A DNA stretch of 64,000 bases from Erigeron canadensis (GCF_010389155.1 NC_057768.1:921501-985500), one strand, 5' to 3'. Numbered from the stretch's first letter, positions 1 through 13,376 are shown. The notes: a model not told the origin generated them from the sequence alone. A program made the numbers and translations.

Positions 1-629
1 GAACAAATGGATAAAGGAAACACCGCATCAAATTATCCAAATATACAAGGGTCAAAAGTCACCACATTTCTTTTTAAAACATAAAACCTCATTATAATCG
101 CAATAATATAATGTTTTGACCTACTTGACAATAACCTCATTAATGAAAAATACCATAAAAACTTGGAAAAACTATTTTAGGCAACCCAAAAATAAACCCC
201 ATAAAAAGACATACTTTAACCTATTGCACAACCCACCCGACCCAGCCGTCACCCCTCTGGTGGCTTTTGGAACACATCAAACGAGATAGGGCTGTGGGCT
301 AGATTGCATATGAATGCAACAAATGGGAAAATGATAGCAGCAATAGCACAATTCGTGGTGGTCCTAGAGAAAAATTATACAAAATTACAAATGGCAACGC
401 TGTCCTTGCAACAGAATGAATAAATTCAGAACACATACCAACAATTAAAATGCCAAGTCACTGTTTAGTAAAGCAATTTATGACGAGTAAGTACATGAAC
501 TCTCCTGAACAACAAAAATTTAACATACACAAGAACCTTATTTTGAGACAATCTGCATGCACTCTGGAGGGCGCAAGCGATTGAATAGCAGTATATGAAT
601 ATACATATAAATATTGCACCTGTTCCCAG
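1..629. other. Downstream flank of the V-ATPase gene
   Basis: There is no convincing coding region here. Because the neighbouring gene runs on the minus strand and stops at 630, the part next to 630 should hold its 3' untranslated region. The rest is ordinary AT-rich intergenic DNA. The short minus-strand ORF over 458-685 overlaps the terminal exon out of frame and is a shadow. Confidence 0.5.
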
Positions 630-3600
630 CTAGAATATGAACACCACACTGTCATGAACTCTGGATTTCTGGTTCTGTGCCACACACTCTGATATCCACA
701 TCAAATTCCTGATCTCCTGTTCCCTCAGCCGCATGTATGCAAAGAATACACCATAGTGGAACTGCAGATGCGTACAAAGTTTCAGCAATGCCACCTCAAA
801 CAGAGTATTTGTAAAGACTAACTCGACTTCCACAACAAAAAACTGTAATAAGGGAACTGTAAAACAAACTAAAGCACAAACCTGCTGCTCAAAAGATAAG
901 CAGAGTCGCTTTACTTCCTCTTCATAGAATGCCTTATCAAGCATCTGGCTCTCTCCGTAAGACAACTTTGAGAATATCGGTTGATAAGGAGGGTATTTCT
1001 CCATCACACCACGAACCTACAGTAATGATTCATAGAACACGGAAACTCAATGAGACTTGCTGCCTACCTTTCTAAAAAAGAGTACATATGAAACTCCAAA
1101 ACTTTGATACACTTCTAGGAAAAAAAGGCATACCTGATCTATATCCTCGCAAACAGCAAGTTCCTCATGGCCATACGGGTATCTATATCAAGCAAAAAAG
1201 GGAGCAAAAAAATGCATGAGAAAGATACTCTCAGATTACCACATGAATGAAGATGTTCTTTAACTTACAGTAAACCAAAGCTAGAATACAGCTTCCTACG
1301 ATCATCTCGGGTAAGCTCTGTTCCAATGCTGCATATGCAAACAATGTGACGGAAGAATAATAAGTTCACATTAGATGCTCGAACATCATACATATAAAAA
1401 AACAAGATTTCAGATGTCTGGCAGCACCTGTTTATGGTGATATTGACAGCTCTCCTGTCAGCCTCAAATGCTAGGAGATCAGACATGATTTCAGCAGTAG
1501 CACCACCAAGTTTCTATATGTGAAATCAAGTTAGAACAGAGATCAGAAAATATATTTGCATATTCGGATGTCTTTGGACTTTGTTATCTGGTATATATAG
1601 CATTTAATAATTTAATAGTGTTTCCATATAAAAGTTGATTATTTTAAGATCCCCAAGCAACCAGTTTTTGAATAATCAGTTTCATGCCAGTTGCAACAAA
1701 ATAAATAAAGCAGTACAGTATAATACAGGATTACCTCACTAAGATTTTTTTTTTAACCTGATTCAAAAGGCTTCTATTAAATTTTCAAAAGATGCTCCTC
1801 ACTTATAATAAAATGCCATTTTTGTTTATCTAATTTATTAGTTCCATATTTGATTAGTAGAACTCTAGTCTAAACAACAGTAGCACTTACAAACACTATC
1901 TCCTACAGACCAAATTATTAATTTATTATAGCTGCTTATCTGGTTTTGTTTATCCAATATCACATAATTACTCTCAGAATTGATGCACATCAAAATACAT
2001 CAATCAACAAATTTTACCTGGCAAAAGCGGTAGAAATCCTCAAGATATGCCTTATACAAAGTATTTCTCATTATCTCAATGTTCATATCATCCAAATCCT
2101 ACAAAAAAAAAAAAACGAAGTGTCAAAGTTTGTTTTAAAAGAAAACTAAATAAGCTTTATTCAAGCTAGACCGGCATGGAAAACGATAAAGACTAACTGG
2201 GTGCTTTTAGACTCTGTCAGTTACAATCATCCACAAATTGTTTGTTAAATGTTAGGAGAGAAAAGAAAGGGTATATAGTAACAACTATGCCAAAAATGTT
2301 GTCTATGTAGCATGACAATCATAACTCACAAATCAGATTGATGGACTACAACTATAAATTTTCTTCAGAAAAAAAATTACAAGCATAGCTTAAAGAAAGA
2401 AGAAATTGAATTGCTGTGCCATGCTTTGCAATAGGCTAATGTAAAAATGCATGTACCTCTGATGTGATGCACTCGGAAAAGTATGGAGCCAGTGGTGTAT
2501 CCACAAGAACCAATCTATAAAGCTCGCGCATATTCTGAGCAACTGCCAGGGTAGCAATGCTGAAGAAACAGAGACATAATTACCCAACAGCATTTGCAGC
2601 GGAAATCAGAATTTGTTTCAAGACAAATTACCTGTCAAACATTCCCAAAGGGTGGCATTTCTCTAACAGTTCCTGAACATCTCTCTCATGCAATGTTCCA
2701 GTAACAATCAGGACGACATTGTCGATCATATGACCATATCTGAGAGGAAAACAAAAAAAAAAATAGGTCATTGTCGATTTATATTAAATCTCTTTCTTTT
2801 TGCTGGTTGATATCTACATTTAAAGCTACAAAAAAGTGAAGCCAAAAGCATCATTCCTGATGAACTGTACATTCTGATCACTATCTTACTCACATGTGAA
2901 TAAAGGGTAGATATGTTATTATAGCTCTGCTAGTATTAAAAAACACATAACGGTTGTTCACCGACTAAATGTATATCCTTCCTTGAGCTGTTGGTAAGCC
3001 AATCTAATACTCATTTCCTCCCTGGTGGCATAAGTTTGTAATGCATATTAATATAGTGTCTCTATAAGGTTAATGCAGGCAACAAGATGTCAAAACTACT
3101 AAAAGCTGTCACTAGAAACAGGAAGTTGGAACAACTTAAAAGGATGTAGAAAACCACGAGTAGGAGATTGCCTCCAAAATAACAGAATGTCTCACTGAAA
3201 TTTAGCAAACACGCTTTCTTTTGTTGGTAATGAAAGAAAAGTCAGATGAAGAAATAAGAATCAAAGTAATGTCACAAACAAAATCTTCATTCCAATTAAC
3301 CAAATTTTCATCCCAGGTAAAAAGTTACATAGTATTCAGTAGCCTTATACTTAAATCAATACAGGTGTATTGGTAATACTATCTCACTGAGTATCAAGTC
3401 CAGTAAACACCCCTAAGTTCTAACATGATTGAAAAAACAAATCATTTATGCAAAAACATTGTATTCAACGTAACATGCAAACTATAACAGACGATCATTT
3501 TTAGACGAGTAAAGTTAACATACATATAGAGACACAGTAGTTATGAGAAAGTGCATATTTAAAAGGATAAAAAAAATCACCGTACGTTATGTACTCTAGG

Positions 3601-4471
3601 AAGGTTGAAAGAGGCTCGGTAGCTTGACATAACATATGCTTATACTCATCAACCAACTTAAGAGTGCATTTCTCGACAATCGTAGTTGTATGCAATGGTG
3701 AAGGCTCTGCAAAATATATTCACCACAAACATGACCAGCGGGGACAAAAATAAAAGTAGAAAGTGCACCAGTCACCTTGATCAAACAAGTATTTCCATTT
3801 CGGTTTTATCCCGAATAATTGAATCAAATGTTCTTCACGCACTAGTTAAACGGCCTTAAGAGCTTAAATCCTATAAAGATCTCATTCTTGTACGTCTAAG
3901 GATTTAAACAAAACTCAAAAAAGCGATTGCCGTAGAAATGATTTACATCTCAAACTAGCAATGAATTCCTTTCATTTTAATAAGTGAACCGATCAAAGTA
4001 GACGTTTTGCCTGATCCAGTCCAATTCAACACGCTTAAACTTATTCTCATCAGCTTCCTTATCAATAACCATTTAATTTAACACAAAAAAAAAACTTCAC
4101 TCTCTACAGTGTTATAAACCGTATGTCGCTGAAAATCAAACAATTATATAACTTTTCGCTTCGAAATATAAAAATTAAAAATCTGATCTTAGCATTAGCT
4201 CACAATTATAATACCAGTAGAGTGAGAGGAAACTTGTATACTAAATCAGCAATATAAAACATTAAAATATTAATAAAAATGAAGTGATACCGTTTTGAAG
4301 ATAAGGACCGTATTCGGTGGCGGAAAGATGCATCTTGATATCATCAAGAGATTCACACTGGCAGAGATTATTGTAATCAGCAGCGGTCAGCAATCCAGAT
4401 CTGTGTCCCCTTACGATCGCTTCAAGGTATCCGCCATGGATGTTAAACGTCATTGCTTCGAATCCGTACAT
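630..4471 (-). CDS. VHA-d: V-type proton ATPase subunit d (AC39 family), ten exons
   Basis: Subunit d sits on the cytoplasmic face of the V-ATPase membrane sector, coupling the central rotor stalk to the c-ring that acidifies the vacuole and endomembranes. Coding exons on the minus strand are 4291-4471, 3586-3706, 2632-2739, 2457-2559, 2018-2098, 1428-1513, 1269-1328, 1134-1182, 882-1016 and 630-761. They sum to 1056 nt, or 351 residues plus stop, the length I recall for plant subunit d. Every junction is GT-AG and the frame runs through. The start [20 protein letters not shown], the segment [17 protein letters not shown] and the C-terminal [20 protein letters not shown] match the very conserved plant family. 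Exon 2 has two possible donors; the inner one (after 3586) keeps the family reading EYITYGH. No disabling change is seen, so I take it as a working gene. Confidence 0.96.
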
Positions 4472-4818
4472 CTTTCTACTTTTTTAATTGATTATTGAAA
4501 TTTGAAATACGTAAATATAATTGTGATTTTTAGATGGAGAAAAAAACCCTAATTATGGGAGAGATCCGGATGATGAAGATGATGATGAGGGGAAGAAAAA
4601 AAAAAAAATTTATTATATGAGGGGTGTTTTTTGAATTATTAATTGGGATTGGATCAAATCGAAATCGAAATTCATGTCTCTCTGGTGTAGATGGTTGCTT
4701 ACGTGTTATTATCCGAACCTCAGCCCGATCCGTTAAACCAAAATGGGTTACATCTTTATCTTTATACTAAATATACTAAATAAAAGAAGATTGTTATGAC
4801 ATCACTAATTTTTATAAA
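4472..4818 (-). promoter_or_regulatory. 5' leader and promoter region of VHA-d
   Basis: Upstream of the start codon (minus sense) the leader is pyrimidine-rich, with CTT/CAT runs over about 4555-4610. A telo-box, AAACCCTAA on the plus strand, lies at 4544-4552. Telo-boxes and CT-rich leaders are common in plant housekeeping promoters. I see no clear TATA box, which fits a broadly expressed gene. Confidence 0.4.
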
Positions 4819-5251
4819 CGAGAATAAGTATCCGTGCGTTGCGGCGGTGAGATGGTGAAAGTGATAGCTAGGTCAGAAAGTGTGATAGTCAAATGTCTAC
4901 GGCCTCTGTCCTCCGACCTCGGATTTAAAAATTCGTCGAAAATATATCAAATGACATCTCTAATGAAAGAGCATGAAATTTTAAGAACACTCATACAATT
5001 TTTATAATTTATGGACGTATGATTTTTGAGATAAAAGATTTTGAATAAATTGAATGAATAAATGATTTATGGAGGAGAGGGAAAAAAGATAATTGGTTGA
5101 GATTTGAGAAGAGAGAAAGGGTATTATGGTTACTTTAGATAAATATAGAATAGATGAGAGGAGATTTTGGAGATATACTTAAAATCAATATTGAAAATTT
5201 CATTTCAATGTTGAAAATCTGGAATGAATCTGCTTTATAATATAGTATAGA
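4819..5251 (-). mobile_element. Non-autonomous Helitron-like element, copy 1
   Basis: Read on the minus strand it starts TCTATACTATATTATAAAGC at 5251 and ends in a GC-rich segment followed by CTCG at 4819. It lies between a flanking A and T, as expected for rolling-circle Helitrons (5' TC, 3' CTRR-like, A^T target). A second copy with the same ends and interior lies at 38797-39196. It has no coding capacity. Confidence 0.6.
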
Positions 5252-5464
5252 TAAATAGCTTATTTGTCATTTTTAAATTTATTCTTAAAGTTTTGTTCTT
5301 TTTAACTTTATTTATTTATAATGTCATAAAAACTTTTCTTTTAAAATTTATTACATTTTTATTTTTGTTATTTAAGGATGTTTTTCTTTAAAAAAATATT
5401 TTTTATTTTCTTTTAAAAACTCTAATAATATATACATGGTAATCAATTCAATAATTTTGCCATA

Positions 5465-5631
5465 ATAGAATTTTAAATTATTCGCATATTATGCGGGTTA
5501 ATAAGTTAATTATAAGGTATATTATTTCGAGGTTATGAGTACCGTTGAACTGCTGCAACTTCAATGACGAAGATACATTTTTATAAAACTTTTATCAATA
5601 TGCCCGGGTTGAACCCGGGTTAATAAGCTAG
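5465..5631 (+). mobile_element. Helitron-like 3' ends
   Basis: At 5602-5631 a perfect hairpin (CCCGGGTTGAACCCGGG) is followed by TTAATAAGCTAG and then T, a textbook Helitron 3' terminus. A related but weaker hairpin followed by TTAATAAG lies about 120 bp upstream near 5480-5505. This suggests tandem or nested termini. The matching 5' end was not located. Confidence 0.45.
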
Positions 5632-6455
5632 TACTAGTAGTATAGTAATCTATCTATTGGCATAATATGTGAATTTTTCCTTAGTTCCCTGAAAGAATTT
5701 TTCCTTCCAATCTAGGAACCTTACAATCCTAAGTGTCGGTGATTATGTTGTCCCAAGACTCACTTGATGATAGGCAAGAAATCTATATGAGACTAAGATT
5801 CGAACTCGTGCCACTTAAGTCTTCTTTAGTGGGCCCTTAGCGTTTACACACATTGTTACATCGATTGTTAAAATCAAACAATTATAGCTACACCAATATT
5901 CACATTCAGTCATGTTTTCTCACAAGAACTCTCATATTTATATTTGGGATGACCACGTATATTTAATTTTCACATGAGGCTGTAAGAGTTTTCCTTCATG
6001 ATAGAGATTTCTCATCGAGTGACTTCAATTGAGCATCCATTTTGCTAAACGCTCTAATACGGATCCACTTTAGACAGCGTATGCTAAACCTCTCACCATT
6101 CAAAGGTAATTCACACCTTCCAACAATAATCTAAAGTTAATCATCTTTTCATTAAGTGGTCCAGTGTATATCCGAATAAATTTTTATGATCGCTATTTTA
6201 GATTTGATAAAGTTATTATTATTTATTATTATATTAATATGAACCACTATTATTATTTGATATGAATACATTTATTATTAGATGAAGTTGAGTTGATAAA
6301 TAATAAGAAAGTATATTATTTTCTTAGATTATATTTTAGGATAGCCACATAACCATAATCTGATAGAGATTTATATAAAAAGAGATTAAATAAATTTATC
6401 GTAAATTATAAGTTTTTAAATAATAAGGTCTAATTAATTTTTAATACGCCTATTA
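5632..6455. other. AT-rich intergenic DNA with a SINE-like relic
   Basis: On the minus strand near 5780-5815 there is a pol III B-box-like motif (GAGTTCGAATC), suggesting a tRNA-derived SINE relic. No convincing A box was found, so this is weak. Nothing else is recognisable. Confidence 0.25.
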
Positions 6456-6462
6456 TATAATT

Positions 6463-6958
6463 AAAAATGATTTGAAAATAAAAACCAAAAATAATTAAAG
6501 ATTAGTTGATCTTAAACAAAAAGTTGCATATGTTAGAATATACTTTTTGTGGTTAAAAGAAAAAATATATTTTTTTAAAGAGATATTAAATATATTCAAG
6601 TTAAAAATAATTTGAAAATAAAAACAAAAAATAACAAAAGATTAACTGATCCTATAAAAGTTTGCATATAACAAAAAATGTTGCATATATTAAAATATGT
6701 TTGTTTTTGTGGTTAAAAGAAAAATATTTTTTTCTAAAAGAGATATTAAATATAATTTATATTAAATTAAAATCTGACTTGTTAAGTCTTTAAGATAACT
6801 ACATAATCATAATTAGATAGGGATTTATATATAATAATAAAAGAATTTTAAAATTAAAACAAAAATATTTAAAACTTAGGTGATCCTAACAAAAAAAAAA
6901 AGTTAAATATATTAAAATATACTCTTTTGTGGTTAAAAGAAGAATAAATTTTTCTAAA
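6463..6958. repeat. Three degenerate tandem units of about 130-190 bp
   Basis: Three units begin near 6463, 6601 and 6838. Each carries the order AAAATAATTTGAAAATAAAA, a GATC-containing stretch, TTGCATAT-like sequence and TGTGGTTAAAAGAA, and the first two end AGAGATATTAAATATA. They are diverged and AT-rich, with no coding potential. Confidence 0.6.
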
Positions 6959-8950
6959 AGGTGATCCTAATCATAATTAGATGATTTTTCAAGTTTTAAA
7001 ATACGTTCAATCTATGTACGTTGTGTTGGAAAAAGATAATGTGGCAAGATCTAAATATATCATATCATCATTTATTCAAGGTTAAAGCTTTAAAATAAAG
7101 ACTTCAAACCTTCAAAATAAGAAAACTTTTAATAGGACGATAAAACTATATAATTGTTAGAAGTATATCGATTTTGAGACCTCTCATTCACCTTTCCACT
7201 ACTGATAAAACTTACGAGTTATCAGTTGTTTTCGCTTATTATTGAAATTTTTTATCTTAACAAAATACATTGTTAAATAAATGCATGTTTATCATTATTA
7301 TTATAATTATCAATATAAATAGCACAATAATTACATCTCAAGCAAAAAATCAATCAATGAAAAAAATAAAATATGCACTAAAATAATAAGGATATTAATA
7401 TTTACTTGTGAAGAAAGGAATCAATTAATCAAATAGAAAAATAAAATATGACAAAGACGGAAGTGGTAATAATCCATCTATTTTGTAATCTCTATTATTA
7501 ATAAAGAAGAATTGTTTCTAGAAGAAAAAATATGATGTGTCATTCTATAACTTTTTCCTACAATTCTTATAATTAAAGATGATGTCATGTTACAAAAATA
7601 CATTTATTCTAATTTAGCATATATTTTTTTTAGTCATTTTCATTTAAGTCTTGATAAAATATTTATAAATTTAAATTATTGATATTTTCTATATCAATCT
7701 TCAAGTAAAATTTTATTTTAGAGTTAAAATACATAACTACATAAGTTTAGCTCTCTTGGCGACAATTTTTATTAATTACAAATTTACAGAGGTACACTTG
7801 GCACCCTTAATTCCCTTCTTGAGTCTAATCCTTCATTCTAACTAATCCTCTATTTTTTATATGTAAATTAAATTAAATTTGTAATATTACGGTGGTGTTT
7901 GTTTATGACTTAATAAATTAAGTCATGACTTAATCAAAAATTCTTAATCCATTAAGTTAATTCATCAAGTTATCAAAAGTGTTTATTTTCTTGACTTAAT
8001 AAACAAAAAACAACTATATTGACTTAATCCATACATACGTTATTTATCAATTCAGTCACTAAATGATTAAAAAAAACAATCAAGCCCTACGATTTAAAAT
8101 ATATCCTCACGTAAGAGATTACACATGAAACCACGATCAAATTTAGGATTATACTTTCAACAAAGATTTAAAAATGGATATATTCGTATAGTTGTCCATA
8201 ATTTCTTACAACTTTAATGGTAAACAATTCTTATTTTATTTTTTTATTTATGTCTTTTAATGTAGTTTGTTGTTTATTATAGGTTTATTATGACTTTTCT
8301 TCAACTACAAAAAATAAGATCACGTTAGTTCATCTCGAATCTCTTAACCCAACACATGTTAATTATCATCTACGACTCCGTGTTGTGCATGTATTGATTG
8401 TTTCGGATTGGAACAACCTGGAGAAAATCGAAACATTCGAGATTTTATGTGTTGATGATTTGGTATGTATTTTTTTAATTTTTTAAAAGTTTCTACTATA
8501 TATGTATATATGTTTTTATTTTTTATTTTTTATAAAGATGCATATTTATTTTTGGGCTTCTTTTATTTTTTAGACACACATATACTTATATAACCTAAGA
8601 AAAAGAGGTAAAAATTTGTATTTGGTTACAACTTCAGAAGATCGAAATATCCAACTGCTTTTCTTCACTATTTTCATCATCTGACATCTTTCCTTATTAT
8701 TTTATGTCAAACTGCAAATTTTATATTTAACTAATTATTACAAATTAATAAACAAAAGTAATGAATTTGCTAAGAAAAAAGAAGTTTAAAAAAAAGAGTT
8801 AACTGGAATCGATACTGATATGGAGTTAATCTTCATATGTTTCGTTCTTTAATTTTTACTTTATCTATTTGAATTTTATTTAGTTTTATTTAACATACTT
8901 TAATATTTTTTAAAAACTTAGATATATTTTGAGACTACTCGTCCAATGGA
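6959..8950. other. AT-rich intergenic DNA
   Basis: No gene is seen. Around 7893-8060 there is a start like hAT-type MITE ends (GGTGGTGTTTGTTTATGACT) followed by several copies of GACTTAATAAA and the palindromic AAGTCATGACTT, probably a MITE remnant. The rest is low-complexity AT sequence. Confidence 0.35.
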
Positions 8951-8954
8951 CAGG

Positions 8955-9215
8955 CCTGAAGACTAGTACAGTAATATTAACACGATAAAGAGCCTCCTCA
9001 CCCTCATTACCTAGTAAGAAAAGAAATCTCCAACTAAACCGCCCGAATGCACGACATTTAATTGGTTTAAAACTTTTCTTGCCTCTACATGACTCAAACC
9101 TGTTTCACTAAAGCACTTTATTTGTGAAATTCAATGAAAATCTATTTCCCATGTCTCAAACTTGAGACTTTTAACATATAAAATTAGTGCTCAACCACTA
9201 AACTATAATAGAAAA
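8955..9215 (-). mobile_element. tRNA-derived SINE-like relic
   Basis: On the minus strand an A-box-like motif TAGTTTAGTGG (9197-9207) is followed, about 35 nt on, by a B-box-like AAGTTTGAGAC (9153-9163). That is the spacing of an internal RNA polymerase III promoter. The downstream GAGGAGGCTCTTTATCGTGT is the kind of tail seen in plant SINEs. Boundaries are approximate. Confidence 0.4.
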
Positions 9216-9388
9216 TACTAACAAGTAATATAAAAACTAAAAAGTTATTAATAAAGAAAATGTTTAATGTGGCTAGAGGAAATTGATTACTATTGTGAAA
9301 TCTAAAATGTGCAATAAAAATTATAGCCTAAAAAGATAATTGTTAAAATTTCAGTCATAAAATATATGTTCCATTGCACTTCTAATAA

Positions 9389-9700
9389 CTAACACGTTAC
9401 CCACGCAATGCGGCGGTAGTCGTGGCGGCAACGATGTGGTGGTAGATACGACTATTTGTGGTAGATGAGACGTCGATTGATGTAGATTATTAATGGGGAT
9501 ATTTTAAAAAATAAAAGATTGATAGTATAACTTAATCATTAATGTAAAGGGGTAGTGTAAGTAAAAATATTTTAGGGCTAAGTAAAAATATTACATATCT
9601 TAAGAGTGATAGATGAAAATATTACATGGAAAAGCATTTTAAACATTTCCCCCCATGTAACTTTCAACATGGGGGTATTTTCTTTAATAAGTAGTATAGA
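9389..9700 (-). mobile_element. Helitron-like element, 312 bp
   Basis: The minus strand begins TCTATACTACTTATTAAAG at 9700 and ends in a GC-rich CCGCCGCATTGCGTGGG followed by GTTAG at 9389, between flanking A and T. A hairpin (CCCCATG ... CATGGGG) lies near its 5' end at about 9650-9675. It is non-coding and in the same general style as 4819-5251. Confidence 0.5.
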
Positions 9701-10272
9701 TAGATTAAAAGATTACATCATTATTTATAAAAATATATACAAAATATTTTTAAGACTTCATATCTCACCATTTTTTGTTTAATAATCGTGTAGATGAACA
9801 AAGTTAAGAAAATTGCAAGAATAACCCGAAAACTAACATCATAAAATTAAGAAAAACATAGATGATTGAGATGTTAAATACTTGATGTTGAATGGTTGTG
9901 TTTGGTGAACAAAGAAGAGAGGTCGAGTGGTTGACCATTTGTGTTCACTGTTTGACGCCAACAGAGAAATGAAAAGATGGGTTGAGGAAGAACAAAAGAT
10001 ACATTATGTCAAAGATATAAGATATATTACTAAATCACATACCCTTTTATATGTATAAGAGATATAAAAGATATATTACTAAAAATCACATAATCCGTAC
10101 TACTATTTTTTTTTTTGCAATCACGTCTTAGATAGAAGAGAGGCGAAACATATTGTATTGACAAGACCCATATGATTTCTTTTTTATTAGTTGGTTTTCT
10201 TTTCATAAAATAATTCAACAACTCAAGCTTTATTATTTTAGTTTCACATATATATATATATATATATATATA
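9701..10272. other. AT-rich spacer with (TA)n
   Basis: No gene is seen. The only clear structure is a (TA)n tract at about 10247-10272, directly next to the Helitron-like element that follows. Confidence 0.5.
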
Positions 10273-11060
10273 CTAAGTATTTTCATCCGCGCGATGCGCG
10301 GCTTTTGTATTGATTTTTTAAAACTTTCAATATTGGCATCGATAACCAACAAAATTCGGTTTTGCTAGTGTGGTGTTGTTGCATTGTTTGTTTTTACGGA
10401 GACGTGAATAGAAAATATTTATAAGAATTAGACCTAATTCTTGCTATGTACCACTGAAAAAATAGAACAATCGACCAAATAAGAAAATATAAATTATCTA
10501 ACTTTTGACATGATCAAGAACTGAAAAACAAAATTGATGGGCTTAAAATCGCTATGAATAACAAAAAAAGAAATCTTAAGAAAAAATAAAATTAAAATAG
10601 GTTAAATAAATCAAACTAAAAACAATAATGATCTTAGTTGGTGAGAGACTTGCAATTGTAAATGAAAATATAATGTCTTCTTTAACTCATTCGTAAGACC
10701 ATGTGTTAATTATACTTGAACCAAAAGTTAAAGAAAATAAATGGAGTACGTAAAAATATAATTGCTATATAATCAAGATAAAAATAACAACGAACATCTT
10801 TAACAAATTTAAAAAAGAATAAATAAAGTTGTAGGTTTTAAAAAAGTGAATATTGCGTCATGATTTTGTGATATGTATAAAATATTTAAAGATTTTATAA
10901 AGATTTATTAGAGGTATATTTTTTTTAATAATATAAAATATTATATTGTAAAATTAATATGAAGATGCCACATAGGATAAATCCTACGTGGCAATTTATT
11001 AGCTTAGCTTTGGATTTGAAGAGTGCTTTAGAAGGCTCGGTTAACTACTGTTTTAATAGA
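10273..11060 (-). mobile_element. Helitron-like element, about 790 bp
   Basis: The minus strand starts TCTATTAAAACAG at 11060 and ends with a 6-bp-stem hairpin (CCGCGCATCGCGCGG) near 10287-10301, followed by CTTAG at 10273 and a flanking T. An inner hairpin TAGGATAAATCCTA lies at 10973-10986. There is no ORF of interest. Confidence 0.45.
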
Positions 11061-12951
11061 TATATAGATATATGTATATATATATATATATTCTATTTAA
11101 TTTTAACTTCAAAATGTAATATATAAGCTGGCAAAATTAGGATGTGCAAAATTATGAAATAGTATATTCATTTCAACATATTTTATATTTATTGTATTTT
11201 TAAATTATTAATACTTGGAGTCTTGGAAGATCTTTACCCAAGGACATTATATGTAACTTCCTCAATTTTATATATATGTAAGAGAATGAGATAACGAATT
11301 TATTCGGTAAACTTATATATTAGTGATTGGTTAGGTAGGTAATAAAAATATTGTTGAATAGACGTCCAAGTTTTGCTTATGAAGTCGGGATTCAAACTTT
11401 GATAAAACCATAAGTGGTTTTTCAAACATTGAAGTTATATGATGACCTTGGATTATCAAATGTTATGAGTGTTTACGAGTATATGAGATAACTTTCTGTT
11501 ATTGGGTTATCATTCATTGACAAATAAGAAAATCTTAAAATTGATCTATAGAGAGGGTCATGTTTTTAATAAAACTAGAGTCAAGGCTCGTGTGATGCAC
11601 GACTTCAATTGTTTCTTTGTCAAATATATATGTACGAATGTGGACAACACTATTATATATCAACTAATTACAAACACAAATATTAAATATAAATGAACAA
11701 CACTATTAAATCAAAACTTGAAGGAATTTTTGACCCATTGAATCCACAAATTCTAATTGAAGGTAACCCAAATCAGAGGAAAATTCTGAACAACTAATCA
11801 ACCTATGCTTAGAATCACACGTCACGGGTTTAAAACAATTGGTTAACATTACACAATATATTTTCTAATTATGGGCTGCTGCCAACGTTATTGATGTAAT
11901 AATCATCCACGTGTTTTGTGCGAATCATTGCTTCAATAGCAGGAGGCAAAACGGGCGCATCAGGCGAAGTATTTTGTGCACAACCAAAGAAATACATTAC
12001 AATAAACCAATAAACATGTTAGTCATGTAACCTATGTGGAATCGTACTATACCTCGAGCTGCTCATCTACATGGCCTTGGAGTACTTAAACAGTTTTTCC
12101 TCATCTACACGAACTTGGAGTACTTAAGCAGTTTTCCCGCAACCTCATCAAACATCACCAACACACCCTAAACATGTCACAACATATACCATATAAGGAA
12201 GCACCAGAAAGTAAAATATTTCGCAAGACAATAGGCACCTTCCTGTAAACAAAAATACAAAGACGGACAGAAACGACGTAAAACAAAAGGCAAATTTTAC
12301 ATATGACAAAACCCCAAACTTTGTTAGAGACAGTCCACGCTTGCCTTGAAACCCTTGCACTTGAAATGCTTAGCCTCTCGGTCAATACCTTTGCGTCATC
12401 TCATACAAAAAAAAGGAAAAAAAACAATTTTGACACATTACTTACTACACAACACGACCCAACCATTTTGTAACCTCCAAATCATATACATAATGAAAAA
12501 AATAATAAAAACAAAAGGGTGAGTACTACAATTGGGCATAATGCTCATTACTGTCTCCTCCACAATAACTCCTCTCAAATCACCGTACTCACAACTGATC
12601 GGGGTATGAGCCTACCAAAGATCGTCACAACAAAGGGCAACACTTGAGTAGAAGCAAATTAGAGTTGCTAAGTTCTATGTAAAAGCAAAATATAGGGGGT
12701 ATGGCATATGTAATTTACGAAACGATATAGCTTTTAAACTTGTTGAGTGCGCTAAAAATTACCGCAAATCCTATCCTATATTCCAAGAAAGAACAAAGAA
12801 TTTTTGTACCTGTTTGTTTTTTTAAAAGTTTTGTGTTTGAATCTGAATACCACTTCTGAATGTTAAGAGGTGGTTTAAACGTCTGAAATCTTAATAATAA
12901 AAACCGTTTGTTTTTATAAAAACGTCTGAGAATACTGTTTTTTCTTTGTAA
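11061..12951. other. Intergenic stretch with a possible coding relic
   Basis: Most is AT-rich filler. Between about 11880 and 12390 base composition rises, and short minus-strand runs look coding: a run near 11875-11975 containing PPAIEAMIRTKHVDDYYINN, and a short MFDEVAGKLLKYSKF run near 12105-12152. The second faintly recalls OB-fold proteins of the replication protein A type carried by plant Helitrons. The frames are broken by stops and I cannot identify it. Confidence 0.25.
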
Positions 12952-13279
12952 TCTATACTCCTTTATAAAACAAACTCCCCCTCCCTTTCCTTAATTTTAA
13001 GAACCTAAAATGACACATTTACCTCCATGTTAATACATCTTTGTTTCTATTTTACAGACTGTGACTAAAATGTCCTTAAAAAATATTCAACCTTTATCTC
13101 TCACTTACGCAGAAACACATAGGAAAAACCCAAACTCAAATTCTTCCCCCTCCTCCCACCTTTCATATCTCATGCAACAATTCAGCACATCTCCGACCGC
13201 AATGAAATTAATTTTACGTTAATAACCACCCCATCACCGTCACCGTTACCGCCGCTGCATTGCGCGGGCACCAATCTAG
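12952..13279 (+). mobile_element. Helitron-like element, 328 bp
   Basis: It starts TCTATACTCCTTTATAAAAC after a flanking A and ends in GCATTGCGCGGGCACCAATCTAG before a T. The CTAG end and A^T insertion site fit Helitrons exactly. It is non-coding. Confidence 0.6.
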
Positions 13280-13376
13280 TAGCCATATATTTATTGGCAT
13301 TGACACTTTTTATATATTATTATACACCATAAAATTACAGCATATATATAAATTAACAAATTAATATAATTTGTTA

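Noticed and set aside
12148..12385. Overlapping minus-strand ORFs with hydrophobic runs
   Set aside because: Two frames of the same sequence, no family match, no splice or promoter support.
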